A stretch of 64,000 nucleotides of DNA from Lates calcarifer (taxonomy: Eukaryota > Chordata > Actinopteri > Centropomidae), in the NCBI RefSeq assembly GCF_001640805.2, contig NC_066856.1, positions 310,001 to 374,000 of the forward strand. The letters are read 5' to 3'. The notes under the pieces are model-generated. The model was not told the DNA's origin. It saw nothing but the letters and a program-made list of their open reading frames with translations, and made no database searches. The translations under genes were made by a program, and so were the position numbers. The stretch's first letter is position 1. Every line of letters begins with the position of its first letter. Positions 1 to 11,661 of the stretch are shown here, in pieces.

Positions 1-610
1 AAGTGCTGGCTATAAAACACATGCTTCCAGATTATCTGTTGCTAAATTAGTTAGCCATGAAGCTAGCTGATGCCATTGCTGAGGAGAACTGGCAACATTG
101 GAGGAATTATTAGACCAACAGAAAAATAAATATCTGCACACAGTGAGACGCACAAACCCCCTCTTGTACACTTTAATGATTCACGTCCGCTGTCACCCTG
201 ACCTTTATGCAAATGTGTAATTAACTCATCAAAGACGTCAATAACAACATTTTGAGTCAGTGTATCAGGACATCTAATCTGACTGGGCTGACACAGTGAA
301 ACAGGAATGAGCTGGAAATGCCAAAGTGTTCCTGTTTTTGCGGAGGAGAGAAGTTTAACCACCAGCCTGATCTGATTATATTCAGTCTAAATCAATCACA
401 CTCAGCTCAGTATGAGTAGATTTAAAACCATGGTTACAACTGCTGATAATCCTGCTTTAATTAATTTATCCTCCATTTACAGATCCAATGACAAGTAGGA
501 GACATGGAGTTGTAGGATCAGCTGCAGCTGCAGTGTTGGTTTATGGAGAATTTTACTTGGCGTACTGAGTAGGAGGACTCTGCAGAGCTCACCTGCTGTA
601 GTTGTGCTTG
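1..610. other. Non-coding, nothing recognised
   Basis: AT-rich with no supported gene. Open frames are short and lack codon structure. Confidence 0.6.
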
Positions 611-742
611 TACCTTTAAGAGTCAGTTTAAAACTTTCCTCTTTGATAAAGCTTATAGTTAGGGTTGGCTCAGGCTTGAACCATCCCTTAGTTATGCTGC
701 TATAGGCCTAGACTGCCGGGAGATCTCCCATGATGCACTGAG

Positions 743-782
<40 letters not shown>

Positions 783-1413
783 CACTCAATATAGATTCAT
801 ATCCCATGTTACATGTTACTAGCTCAATATCTTCCCTTTCCTGTAGTATTGTGCTCTCCCGTCTCTCTCTCCTCTTCTGTGTCTTTCTGCAGGTATTTCT
901 GCCTCTGGAGCTGTAGAGTCTGATCTGTGATGACAAGTCTCCTGCTGCTCCTACAACTCCACTCAACACCTGCTGCTAGAATTAGAAATTACTTATACTG
1001 CTATTAGTTTTATTGCTTCGTTAGCAGTTAATACTTTCCTTATCACTACTATCATTACTATTACTGTATTATTGATATCACCTTACTTTTTTTTAAGTGG
1101 AACCCATGTTATGCTATGTTCTTCTCTCGCAATTCTCTCCCCCTCTCTCTCTCTTTCTTAACCCGGTCGAGGCAGATGGCCGCCCACCCTGAGTCCGGTT
1201 CTGCTCGAGGTTTCTGCCTCTCAAAAGGAAGTTTTTCCTTGCCACTGTTGCCTAGTGCTGCTCATGGTGGGATTTGTTGGGTCTCTCTCTGTAAATACCT
1301 ATTTTAAAGAGTATGGTCTAGACCTGCTCTGTATGAAAAGTGCCTTGAGATGACTTTCGTTGTGATTCGGCACCATATAAATAAAACTGAATTGAATTGA
1401 ATTGAATTGAATT
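611..1413 (+). mobile_element. L2/CR1-superfamily LINE, 3' fragment
   Basis: Begins with the last codons of a LINE ORF2 (sense frame reading SQFKTFL-like then a stop, near 620-660). It continues through a 3' UTR with a TC-rich tract, the GAGGCAGATGGCCGCCCACC block (1170-1189) and the GTCTAGACCTGCTCT block. It ends in ATAAAACTGAATTGAATTGAA, typical short-repeat tail of this clade. The downstream block also occurs at 15257-15494. 5' truncated, so dead. Confidence 0.75.
744..782. repeat. (TC)n microsatellite
   Basis: Nearly pure TC repeat with one TTT interruption, inside the LINE 3' fragment. Confidence 0.9.
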
Positions 1414-2413
1414 GGTGTAATGATGATTAGCAGAAGTAAAATAACAGTTTTAGTGGTAGCAGCAGCATCAGTAGTTGTAATAGTATTAGTAGTAGTAGTC
1501 AGTGTTACACTGCTTTATGTTTTATTATTGGATTTTTATCACTAATACATTCAAGTGTCATTTTACTGGTCTGCTTCATATACTCTACTTCTCTTTAGAC
1601 ATAGTTTAATATTGATGCATCATATTTAGTTTATGTAAAATCTTGCAGTGTAGTGGAGTGTTAAATGGTCTGAAATGGAGATATTCAAGTAAAATACAAA
1701 TATCTCATACTTGAACTTAAAGCTGCTCTATGTGGTTTGAGTGAGGTGATGTGATATTACTCTGCACTGCTGATTGACAGCTGAAGGGTAGAAAAACAGA
1801 AACAAGGTAAAACACCAACAAAGGAGGAAGAGGAAGAAGATGAGGGACTGAAAATACGTTTTTAAAAGGTGACAAACATCTTTAACCACAGTGAATTATG
1901 ACCACTGATGTAATAGTTGTTGTATAAATGCCTCTCACTGAGCTCTGACTTGATTCATTATAACATCAGCAGAACCTGATGTTTGTCTTTCTCTGCTCAC
2001 CTGGATGAAGAAACACTTTCTCTCACACTCTGGACTCAGTCCTCTGAGAATTTACAAAAATAAAACTCATGTTTGTTTGATTCAGAGTTTCTGTAGCTCC
2101 ATCTTTAGCAGACAGGTGGATTGGTCCTCACATTTAACTACAGAGGAAATAATAGCCTGTTGTGCAGATACAGTACAGACTGAGGTTCACCTTATCTATT
2201 TTGTGCTTCTTAAATCAGCAGTAGTGTCCTCTGGGCTGAGCTCCCTTCTGTCCTGTAACCTGACCCCCCACCCATCCCCTGCCATCCCTCAAGCTCCAGC
2301 ATGAGGCCAAATCAACCATTTGTTTCTGTTTAACCTTTCCCATAAATGTGACATACAGGAGATGAAAGTGAAGCTGGCATATCATTTGTGTTTGTGGGTT
2401 GTGTTTATGCTGA

Positions 2414-2459
2414 TGTGTGTGTGTGTGTGTGTGTGTGTTTGTGTGTGTGTTTGTGTGTG
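2414..2459. repeat. (TG)n microsatellite
   Basis: GT repeat with two TTT interruptions. Confidence 0.9.
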
Positions 2460-4261
2460 GACTAGGTCAGTGTGTAGTGCTCTCCTCCTTCATCGTTCTC
2501 TCCCTCTAATGCAATGAGCTGCCCGGCCCATCAGTCTGTGGCCAGAGAGGCTGCAGAGCTGCATTAGACCTCTCATTACTCTCTGAGCTGTCCTTGCTCA
2601 GTTCACTAACAACCTGATCACATTTGGAGATTTTGTGTGTCCCTCATACGGTTTCACATTTGTCTCTGACACACAACATGTTGATTTATACATGAAAGCA
2701 TGACAAAAAGAGATTATACAACCTCCTCTTCATCTCTTTATGTGTCTTTCTTATGTCAAAACTGCAGTGCCTGCAGATGCAAACTGCCGTCACTCCATCT
2801 TGTCTTTGGCAAGCAAAATAAAAACCTGTTGCTTTTCCCTCTTTCCTCTGCCTTATAAGGCGAGCGCTCACATTAACCTCATAACGATGATGGTATAGAG
2901 TGTGCACACTATGAAGGCATCAGAAAAGGTGAAGCTGAACAGGGTTGCTTCCATCTGTGGTCCTGGAGTGAATCAGCAGGAAGTTGGATGACTGTGTAAG
3001 CAGCAAACATCAAACCCAGCTCTGAATAAAGACCACCGCAGCAGAGGACGGATGGTGAGGGCTGGATCTGTAGCTGAGACAAAGAGACAGATTTGTGGGT
3101 GTGCATATGCATGTGTGCATGACTGTGCCTGTCTCCATGTGGGTACAGCCGTGTAGGCACACTAACAGGCATAATGAAAGTTTTGTAAGATGTGCACATG
3201 ACAATGTCTTGACAAGCTGACAGCCAGCCACATTAAGCAAATCTGACAGGAATTCAATTACAAGACACATCACTTGTCTCTGCATTGTAAATGGATGTCA
3301 GTCAAGCAGCAGCAGCGAAGCTCTATTCTGGGCTGTTAGATTTCCTTTTACCATTTCTGTGTTTTCCATTTGCTGCACAAGTTTTTAAATCATAGGCATT
3401 GGAGGAGAAGCTGCAGGTTAGAGAAGATTAAAGAGAGTCTTCTCCTCACTGAGCAGTTAGCACATTTACACTTGGCTTCCCCGGGGCTGACCACACATTT
3501 CTAACAGAGAAATAAAACCCTTCTGACTGGAGTCATCTCTGGGTTTAAAGCTCTTTGTTTTTACTCCTCTGACATGGACAGTAAGCTGCCTGACATTTCA
3601 ACAACAAAACATGATCATCTGAAGCTAATCTAAGTCAGATCAGGGACATTTAATCTTGGGTGGAGAGAGATTTTCCTTATGTCACAGAAAAACCTTGTGT
3701 TACATGTCTTATTTTCTCCTGTTCTTCCAGTGAAACTAATGGAGGTGGATGGAGGTGTGAGGCTTTGTCAGGGTGCTGGAAGGGTAAATGTGCCGTGTTT
3801 TCCTCTTTCACATCAGATGCTGGAGTGAAATCAGGTCAGACTCTTGACTGTGTTTGTCCTAATGACACAGATTGCAGATATGCTTGTGTCCACACTGCAG
3901 ACTGTTCAGGGATCATCCAGCGACTGAATGCTACTCTTAATCTCCCTCAGAAGTTTTGATGAGATTTAAGTCCTCACTCTCCAAAACGCTGCCAGCAGCT
4001 CTGAGGGAGACATCAGTAAAAAAAGGAAAGTGTCTCCACATGAAGAGATTTCAAATCAGACAGGGATTAAAGTCCATGGAAACCCTGGGCTGACTGTAGA
4101 CATTAGACCTAATCCATCAGTGGCAGCTCTGTCGCATTCTTCACTGCTCTTGTTTGGAGAGTTCATTTGTGGTCTCAGCCATCCGTTTAAGCTATTTGTT
4201 TGTGAGGGAGACTGGTTCAGGACACTGATGTGGATTTGACAGCTTAGACACTGTAGACTGT

Positions 4262-4285
4262 GTCTAGTTAAATCTTTAACTAGAC
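4262..4285. repeat. Perfect 11 bp inverted repeat
   Basis: GTCTAGTTAAA, a TC loop, then TTTAACTAGAC; further ACTAGTT copies follow to 4311. Confidence 0.85.
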
Positions 4286-7200
4286 AAACTAGTTGAAACT
4301 AGTTAAAGACGTCAAAGAAGTCAAAGGCTTATTTTTTTTGTAAGTATTAAAATAAATGTTTCACAAAACTCATTAGCTTTTTGCAGAGCTGTTAAGTCTG
4401 TCACTGCCTTCATTATAGTTCATGTGTTAGCATCTGTGTGTGTTTAGAGCTGTTATCGCACTGAGACACTTGATCCTACAGCAGCTGTTTAACCCTCTGT
4501 GACTTCAACTTTGAAAGAGACCCTGACATCAGGAAGTGTCTGCGTCCTGTTGGTCAGAAATGTCTGACAAACAGCTGAGAGCAGCCTCAGAAATGAGCTT
4601 GATCAGGTTTATAGCTCAAATCTATGTCTCTTTGTACAAATGCAAACCTGCAGACTGAATCATGAAATCTTCCTCTCAGGTTTACTCAGACAATCGTATC
4701 AGTACAGAGCTGAGAGAACAGACCTCTGTCTTTCCTCTCACACTGGTTCATCACTGGATCTCTGACTGGTTATCAGTTCCAATAAACCTCCACACAGACC
4801 ATTTGAGGACGTTGTCTGCAGGGAAGATTGTGCGTGGACACCGTGTCAACCACTGATGGTAAAAGGTATAAAGGTGAATTTAATTATAGGAGCACTTGGG
4901 GCTGCTGCCCATATCAGAGCTCTACACTCCTCTGACTGAGTGGCTCTAATGAGAGGTTTCACTTACACACACTCATCAGATTAAATTCACCCACACAGCA
5001 GCAGAAGCTTTACGTTGTTAACATCTGACTGGACACAGGTCAGGAAAAATATGTTGCAATTCCCATGTTCCCCAAATGTTAGAAATAAAAGGAAATGCCT
5101 CGTGTTTAGTAAATTATTTAATTCAAATATAAATTTAGGTGGCCTATTAATACATTCAGCTCAGAAATCAGAAAATATTCAGACCCCTTCACTTTACTGT
5201 GTTGTAGATTTTACTTTAAATAAATAGAGTTACCATTTATTTTTTCATAGTTATTTTTCAGAGAAGGAGTTAGTCAGACCAACAACAACATCAGGAGTGA
5301 CTGGAGGCTGAGGACACAGACCACATGGTACCCCTGTGGTTAACATAAGATTATTACACAGCATCAGAGAGAAGAGACAGTGTTAGCATTGTTAGCTCAC
5401 TGCTATTGGTTCCACTGACACAGAGAAAAACTCTGAACCTTTCTCAGTCCAGACTCGTGGATGTGATGAGTCTAAACTCCAGAGGACACTCCACAGACCT
5501 TTCAGGTTTACAGTAACTGGTCCATGATCATCCTCCTGTGGAGAAGCATCTCCATCATCATCTCAGCAGACTGAATTCTCTCTGAAAGATAAAGTTTGGT
5601 GTCCTCTGCAGCACAGCTCATCTGAAGATGAAAGAGTTAACGAGCATGGACAAAACTACAACTCCCAAGAAAAAAAAACACAACTGCAGCAATGCAGGTC
5701 CAACAATGGCTAGTCCAATATACGTTTGAATCGGTTCACGTGGGTTTAATGTTACTTTTTTTTCAGTTAAATCTGAACGTTCAGAACGTTTTGAAGTATT
5801 TGCATTAAAATCTAATGCTAACAATTGAGATCAAACTAGCATGGTGAACTAACAGCAGGTAAAATTAGCAGAGTGATATGGTGGAAGCAAATGGTTTTAG
5901 TCTATAACTAGAATCTACTTGTACTGAATTTTGAGATATCTATCGATGGCGAAAATTAAAGTTTACTTATTTTATCATCAATCCTTGTCAAGAACAGAAT
6001 GTTAAGACCGGCCTACTGTGAATTGTGGCAGCTGCAGACTTGGCTGGAATCCAGGAGGCTGAGGTTGCAGTGTTAACCATGGAAATGCAGGATCCAGGTG
6101 GATTCTCCCGGAGGCCGTGTCTCCAGTTAACATGGTGAAGGATTCTGCCGATGTTTCAGCAGTTAAGCATTAGTTGAGTTTACTCATCGACCGTCTGTCT
6201 CAGCAAACTTAGTTTCTTGCAGGTTTCTCTGCAGGTGGTCGTGTAATCTGTGGGCCTCTCTTGCGGGTTAAAGAAAAATAAGAACTCATGTAGCCTACTT
6301 AACATTTGCTGGATAACTTTAGTGGAGGCTGGTGTCGGCCAGATGACTCTAAAAGTGTTAGAGATCTTCAGAATAACAACGCAGGGATTATCAAAAATAA
6401 GTTCCAAGTATTCAAATACTTTTGTTCCAGTGGCTTAACTTGATGTTGCTTGGCTTAAAGAAATATTGAAAGTCACTTGCGTCTATAGACAAAAGAAAAA
6501 GCACGCGGTGGAAAGAGAACAAGGGAACAGAGAAAATTAAAGTGCACGGCGAGTGGCTGTGTAGCCTGGAGCTGATTTCAACTGAAGGCGTTTATCTTTG
6601 TGCAGAAGAATTTTTATTCTCTTTGAGGATAGTGTCAGGTTTAAAGGCGGAGTGAGGTGGTCTCAGCCAATCAGGATTCGCTGTCCTCACTTTCTTTTCC
6701 TCAGTTAGAGCGAAATATGATCTCTTAATAAACTCTTTATTATTATTAATCGGGAATACTTGCGCACATATCGCATATTCACCTTTCACCATGATCAATT
6801 AAGATATTATACAAAATGAGATGTAACTTGGTGGTGCTAATACTTAAAGAAAGACAATGCATTAATACAAAACACATAACTTGCAAATCTTAACACTTAA
6901 GCTGATTAACTGATAAAACTGCAAAAGAATAAATTATGTTCATCATTAGTAATAAATGAGTGACATTACAAGACATAAAGAATAATCATTTGATTCCAAT
7001 ACCTGGGAAACATTATGTCTAACTTTGTAAGTTAAGCTTAGACATGGTCAATAGATGGCAGTATGGTTCCACGGCAGATGTTTGAATTAATTCCTCATAT
7101 TACTAATTTAGCTCTGCAACATCAAAGAAAATTCTGATTTTCACAATTACTTGTAAACATTTCCTAAATAAAATGGTTTGCTTTACATAATGGTCAGACA

Positions 7201-8705
7201 ATTATTTCCTATAGATTCAAAGCTCAGGAGAAATGTGGCAAGGTTCTGGTTAGATAAACACAGAGAAGATCCTGGTTAGGTCTATACATCTGAGACTCCA
7301 ATCTGCATAGTTCCTTATCAGGTTACTTTGTTTATAAGTAACAGTTGAATGTTTAATGCAGAGATAAAGTTTGTTGCACAGAATGACAGTCTGGAGAGTA
7401 TTCATTCATAAATTCCGAACTGTGGTCCATTAGAATAGTCTCTTCTGAGCTGGCCATTTGACCTTTGACCCTGGCTTGGGAGGAAGAGTTCTATATCTGC
7501 TTCTTATCACAGAATGTTGAGGAGACTGAAGAGAGGATGGGGGTTCAGGTCATAATCCTCAGTGACTGTACTTTTACCTCGGTGCAGTTCTGGGAACACG
7601 TTCATGTCTTTTTCTATGAATTGTGTGATAGTTGGTGATCATAGGTGCCAGGCTGACGTCAGGCTGATGCCAGATGTTGCTACACAACTCAGGGGTCACG
7701 TCACTCCCAGTTCCAAGTTCCGACCTCCAATGTAAATGGGAGGGATACCAACTCATCATCAAACATAAACAAAAAAAACCCCATAAACAATGATATTAGG
7801 TTGTTTAAAAAAATAACCATCTTCACAAGTGAAGTACATGACTGTTGAAGGCTGGACGGAGCAGATGTTTCTGTCTTCATCTCACCTTCATTAATTGATA
7901 TATGTATTTATTAAAGACTAATAAGTGGTATGTGTCAGATGTTCATAGCAGATCAGTCAGACTCAGGTTAACTTGTCACTCAGTCTATGTATCTGAGCTC
8001 AGCTGCTGCCAGCTGATAACTAATGGAAACAATAAACATAAACACACCAGACCAATAAAAGATGGGAGTCCCAAACGCTCCTCTATCCGCTCCTTCACGT
8101 TAAAATGCAGGGCCCAGTCAGGCAGAGACAGATCCTGAGGAGAAACAAAGACGATAAAAAGCAGAGAGATTCTCTGCTGCAGATAAACAGACAGACAGAG
8201 GGGAGGTGAAGCAGCTTTGGATGCCCCGGGGGATTCATTTAAACAGAGGAAGAAAAAAAAGTTTTCCCATATGGAGTGGAGCGGTGTTTGTTGCAAGCTG
8301 TTGGACGTCCACTTTACTGAAGTAAACAGCATCGTAAAATCAACATATCCACTGAACAAACAATGCCATAAAACAAATGAGCGGAGCAGATAAGGTAGCT
8401 AATTGTTGTGGGCTAAATCATAAAGCAGATATTGTGTTTGAAAGTTTGAGCTGAGCTCCACAGGAAGGTGACTGACTCTGTCTGTTCATTAGGAAAATAT
8501 AGGTCTTTTCTTCATCTGGCCTTGCAGTTGTTTATGGAAATTCCCACTCACATTACTCTCTGCAGATAAGCCTGGATTATTGCCAGCTAATCTAATCAAT
8601 ATTAATTACAGAAGAATTAATGATTCAGAAGGCTGCTTATCATCTGCAGTGTCTGACTGAAACATTGCATCCCAGCTGTCACAGTTTTAAACAGGGACAG
8701 GGTCT

Positions 8706-8836
8706 TGTTGTGTCTCGTCAGATTTGTTAATTTGGTTCAGTATGTTTATCAAGTTTGCGTCATTTCAGTTGTACTGTGTTTCCCTGCCCTTTTGTCACTT
8801 CCTGTTTTATTTTGATAGTGTTTACTTAAACCTTTG
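8706..8836 (+). repeat. Truncated 5' LTR of the Gypsy element
   Basis: 131 bases that read identically to 11188-11318 (first part of the 3' LTR). Identity stops sharply after AAACCTTTG, where the internal deletion begins. Confidence 0.93.
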
Positions 8837-9100
8837 GCTTGGTCATTGTTCCCTGTACACTGGATATAAGCGATCAAACCGGCAGTTGTTCTCCAGAGAT
8901 TTCCTGGAATCACTTTTGGTGTTTGTGTTTACCTTGATGACATTCTAATTTTCTCTCTCCCCGATGAAACCTCACACTGGAGCACGTCCGACAAGTGCTG
9001 CAACGACTCCTGAACAATCAGCTGTATGTCAAGGCAGAAAAATTGTGAATTCCACGTCAAGACCGTTTAATTCCTTGGCTTCATCATTGCTCCTGATCAG
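8837..9100 (+). pseudogene. Broken reverse-transcriptase remnant of the Gypsy element
   Basis: The thumb-proximal part of RT can be traced in shifting frames: RDFLESLLVFV near 8898-8930, then a YLDD catalytic box and following strand in another frame at about 8930-8960, then the connection region at about 8985-9100. At least two frame changes and an in-frame TAA (9068-9070) break it, and the fingers/palm upstream are deleted. Sequence from 8837 to about 8895 is not clearly assignable. No active RT can come from this copy. Confidence 0.8.
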
Positions 9101-11212
9101 GTGGCCATAGATCCAGATAAGGTCAGTGCAGTGGCCAATTGGCCAACCCCTACATCTAGGAAGAAGGTCCAGCAGTTTTTGGGGTTTGCCAACTTTTATA
9201 GACGCTTTATCAGAGATTTCAGTGCCATAACCGCTCCATTACATGCACTCACCTCTCCCAAAACACAGTTCTCTTGGACTCCTCAGGCGGAGGCAGCTTT
9301 TCAGCGGCTCAAGAAAACATTCACTTCAGCCCCAGTCCTCACACAACCGGATCCTCAACGGCAGTTCACGGTGGAGGTGGATGCCTCCAATGAGGGAATT
9401 GGAGCAGTCTTATCGCAGAGATCAACAAAGGACAACAAGCTTCACCCCTGCTCTTTCCTCTCACGTAAGTTGACCCCTGCTGAGAGGAATTATGACATTG
9501 GCAATCGTGAACTGTTCGCTGTTAAGGTTGCTTTGGAGGAATGGCGACATTGGTTGGAGGGGGCTGAGCAGCCTTTTCTAGTGTGGACTGACCATAAGAA
9601 CTTAGAATATATAAAGAAGACCAAGAGACTGAATCCTCGCCAAGCCAGGTGGGCATTATTTTTCAACAGGTTTGATTTTGTTATCTTCTATAGACCTGGG
9701 TCTAAGAATGTAAAACCTGATGCCCTCTCCTGCATACATGATCCTGACCCTGCTCCTAAACAGTCCGAGCCAATTCTCCCGAGTAAACGTGTTGTGGGAG
9801 CTGTGTCCTGGCCTACTGAAGCCAAAGTGAAAGAAGCTAATGCTAAAAGTCCAGTACCTAGTTGGTGCCCAAAAAATAGACTGTTTGTTCCCACTAACCT
9901 ACGTTCCCAGGTCATCCACTGGGCTCATTCATCACTACTCACCTGCCATCCTGGTGTCCGGAGAACAAGCTTCATGATCCGGCAGAGGTTCTGGTGGCCG
10001 GCAATGGAGAGAGATGTAAAGGAGTATGTGGCAGCTTGCTCCGTCTGTGCGCGCAACAAAGTCCCACCCCAGTCCCAAATGGGATTCCTGCAACCTTTGC
10101 CAGTGCCACATAGACCTTGGTCAGACATCTCCATTGACTTTGTTACAGGATTGCCTCTATCACAAGGTAATACCACAATTCTCACAGTCGTAGACAGGTT
10201 TTCTAAGATGGCCCATTTTATTCCATTGACCAAGTTGCCCTCTGCCAAGGAAACGGCGGAGGTCATGTTGCATCATGTGTTCCGTCTGCATGGTTTCCCC
10301 AGGGATGTGGTCTCCGACAGGGGGCCACAGTTCATATCAAAATTCTGGAAGGAATTTTGTCGGCTCATTGGAGCCAAAGCAAGTTTGACCTCAGGGTATC
10401 ACCCCCAGTCAAATGGACAAACAGAGAGGCTGAATCAGGAGTTGGAAATGTGTCTGCGATGTCTGGTTTCCCAAAATCCCTCTACATGGAGTAGACATTT
10501 AACTTGGGTGGAATATGCACATAACACGTTACCTACTTCTGCTACAGGGCTCTCACCTTTCCAGTGTGTGTTTGGTTATCAGCCTCCAGTTTTTCCAGAT
10601 GTGGAGAAAGAAGTTGCTGTTCCCTCTGTCCATGCCCTGGTCCGTCGCTGTCGCCGCATCTGGGCTGGAGCTCGTCAAGTTCTCCTGAGGAGCTCTGCTC
10701 GGATGAAGAAGCTAGCAGACCGTCGACGTCGTCCAGCCCCCAGCTACAGACCTGGGCAGAAAGTGTGGCTGTCTACCAAAGACTTGCCTCTTCATGTGCT
10801 CTCCAGAAAACTGGCTCCAAGGTTTGTAGGTCCCTATCCCATTTCCAAGGCTGCCTTGCGTCTGCCTAGGTTCCTCCGAGTGCATCCGACCTTCCATGTG
10901 GCCAAACTCAAACCTGTGAAAGAGAGCCGACTGGTTCCCCCATCCAAACCCCCTCCACCCCCCCGCTTTGTTGATGGGGGCCCAGTTTATTCAGTCAGGA
11001 AGCTGTTGGCTGTGAGACGAAGAGGCCGGGGTAAACAGTTTGTGGTGGACTGGGAGGGCTACGGACCTGAGAAGAGGTCATGGGTCCCTGCCAGTTTCAT
11101 TATGGATCAGGACTTGATAAACGACTTTTACAACCAACATTCTGATCAGCCAGGGCCGTCAGGAGTCGGCCCTAAAGGGAGGGGTACTGTTGTGTCTCGT
11201 CAGATTTGTTAA
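9071..11212 (+). CDS. Gypsy pol remnant: RNase H - integrase - chromodomain (open frame)
   Basis: Open from just after the TAA at 9068 to a TAA at 11210-11212 inside the 3' LTR; no ATG opens it (numbering below is from GTG at 9101). RT connection: [11 protein letters not shown] (27-37). RNase H acidic residues: D94 (VEVDAS), E137, D164 (WTDHKNL), D207. Integrase zinc site: H276, H283, C313, C316. Catalytic triad: D346, D406, E442 with 35 residues between the last two (DD35E). A GPY-type motif lies at about 577-606, with a few residues seemingly missing before ALRLPRFL. Chromodomain: about 629-680 ([17 protein letters not shown]). In the family this polyprotein part degrades the RNA template strand and inserts cDNA, with the chromodomain guiding it to chromatin. 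It is probably untranslated here, since gag and RT are gone. Confidence 0.88.
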   Translation, partial: FLGFIIAPDQVAIDPDKVSAVANWPTPTSRKKVQQFLGFANFYRRFIRDFSAITAPLHALTSPKTQFSWTPQAEAAFQRLKKTFTSAPVLTQPDPQRQFTVEVDASNEGIGAVLSQRSTKDNKLHPCSFLSRKLTPAERNYDIGNRELFAVKVALEEWRHWLEGAEQPFLVWTDHKNLEYIKKTKRLNPRQARWALFFNRFDFVIFYRPGSKNVKPDALSCIHDPDPAPKQSEPILPSKRVVGAVSWPTEAKVKEANAKSPVPSWCPKNRLFVPTNLRSQVIHWAHSSLLTCHPGVRRTSFMIRQRFWWPAMERDVKEYVAACSVCARNKVPPQSQMGFLQPLPVPHRPWSDISIDFVTGLPLSQGNTTILTVVDRFSKMAHFIPLTKLPSAKETAEVMLHHVFRLHGFPRDVVSDRGPQFISKFWKEFCRLIGAKASLTSGYHPQSNGQTERLNQELEMCLRCLVSQNPSTWSRHLTWVEYAHNTLPTSATGLSPFQCVFGYQPPVFPDVEKEVAVPSVHALVRRCRRIWAGARQVLLRSSARMKKLADRRRRPAPSYRPGQKVWLSTKDLPLHVLSRKLAPRFVGPYPISKAALRLPRFLRVHPTFHVAKLKPVKESRLVPPSKPPPPPRFVDGGPVYSVRKLLAVRRRGRGKQFVVDWEGYGPEKRSWVPASFIMDQDLINDFYNQHSDQPGPSGVGPKGRGTVVSRQIC
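11174..11184 (+). other. Polypurine tract of the Gypsy element
   Basis: AAAGGGAGGGG three bases before the 3' LTR, the usual primer site for plus-strand DNA synthesis in LTR elements. Confidence 0.75.
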
Positions 11213-11656
11213 TTTGGTTCAGTATGTTTATCAAGTTTGCGTCATTTCAGTTGTACTGTGTTTCCCTGCCCTTTTGTCACTTCCTGTTTTATTTTGATAG
11301 TGTTTACTTAAACCTTTGTGCATTTCCTTTTTGGTTTAATTGTTGACTCCGCCCTGATTTTTTCCACCTGGTGTTCCCCACCACCTGCATATAATCAGCC
11401 CATCTCCTAAACTCAGTGCCAATTCATCTCTAGTACTTCTTCTGAGAGAACCAGCAGTTTCCTTTGTTAGACTCCTCGTGTATGACTACAGCTTGTTTCC
11501 CTGGACTTCCCTTGTGCTTCTCCCCTTTGGATTTGTTTGACATTCTCTGATTGATTTCCCGTGTACCGAACCCTGAACTGTATTAAACGAAGGCTGAGCA
11601 ACAGGAACGGTCTGGAGTTGAGCTTTTGGGTCCAAATCTTGTGTCTAGGCCTAACA
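11188..11656 (+). repeat. Complete 3' LTR of the Gypsy element (469 bp)
   Basis: Starts TGTTGTGTCTC after a purine-rich tract (AAAGGGAGGGG, 11174-11184) and ends CCTAACA before the GGTCT duplication. Inside are a TATA-like CATATAAT (about 11389-11395) and ATTAAA (11582-11587), reasonable promoter and polyadenylation signals. Confidence 0.9.
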
Positions 11657-11661
11657 GGTCT

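Larger units (their letters stand above)
1414..8700. other. Intergenic, no supported gene
   Basis: Apart from the TG array at 2414 and the inverted repeat at 4262, I see nothing definite. About 7650-7745 looks like debris of the repeat listed at 16007. 8530-8690 is a candidate conserved non-coding block. Confidence 0.55.
8701..11661 (+). mobile_element. Internally deleted Ty3/Gypsy chromovirus (LTR retrotransposon)
   Basis: The element is flanked by a 5 bp target-site duplication GGTCT (8701-8705 and 11657-11661). It starts TGTTGT and ends TAACA, giving the canonical TG...CA termini. Only the first 131 bp of the 5' LTR remain (8706-8836). The rest of the 5' LTR, primer-binding site, gag, protease and most of the reverse transcriptase are missing. 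The sequence resumes near the RT palm and continues through RNase H, integrase and chromodomain to a complete 3' LTR. Domain order RT-RNase H-IN-chromodomain identifies the Metaviridae chromovirus lineage. Coding for gag and an active RT is lost, so this copy is non-autonomous. Confidence 0.93.

Noticed and set aside
9688..10266. Minus-strand and alternate-frame ORFs within the Gypsy pol region
   Set aside because: Shadows of the RNase H-integrase frame.
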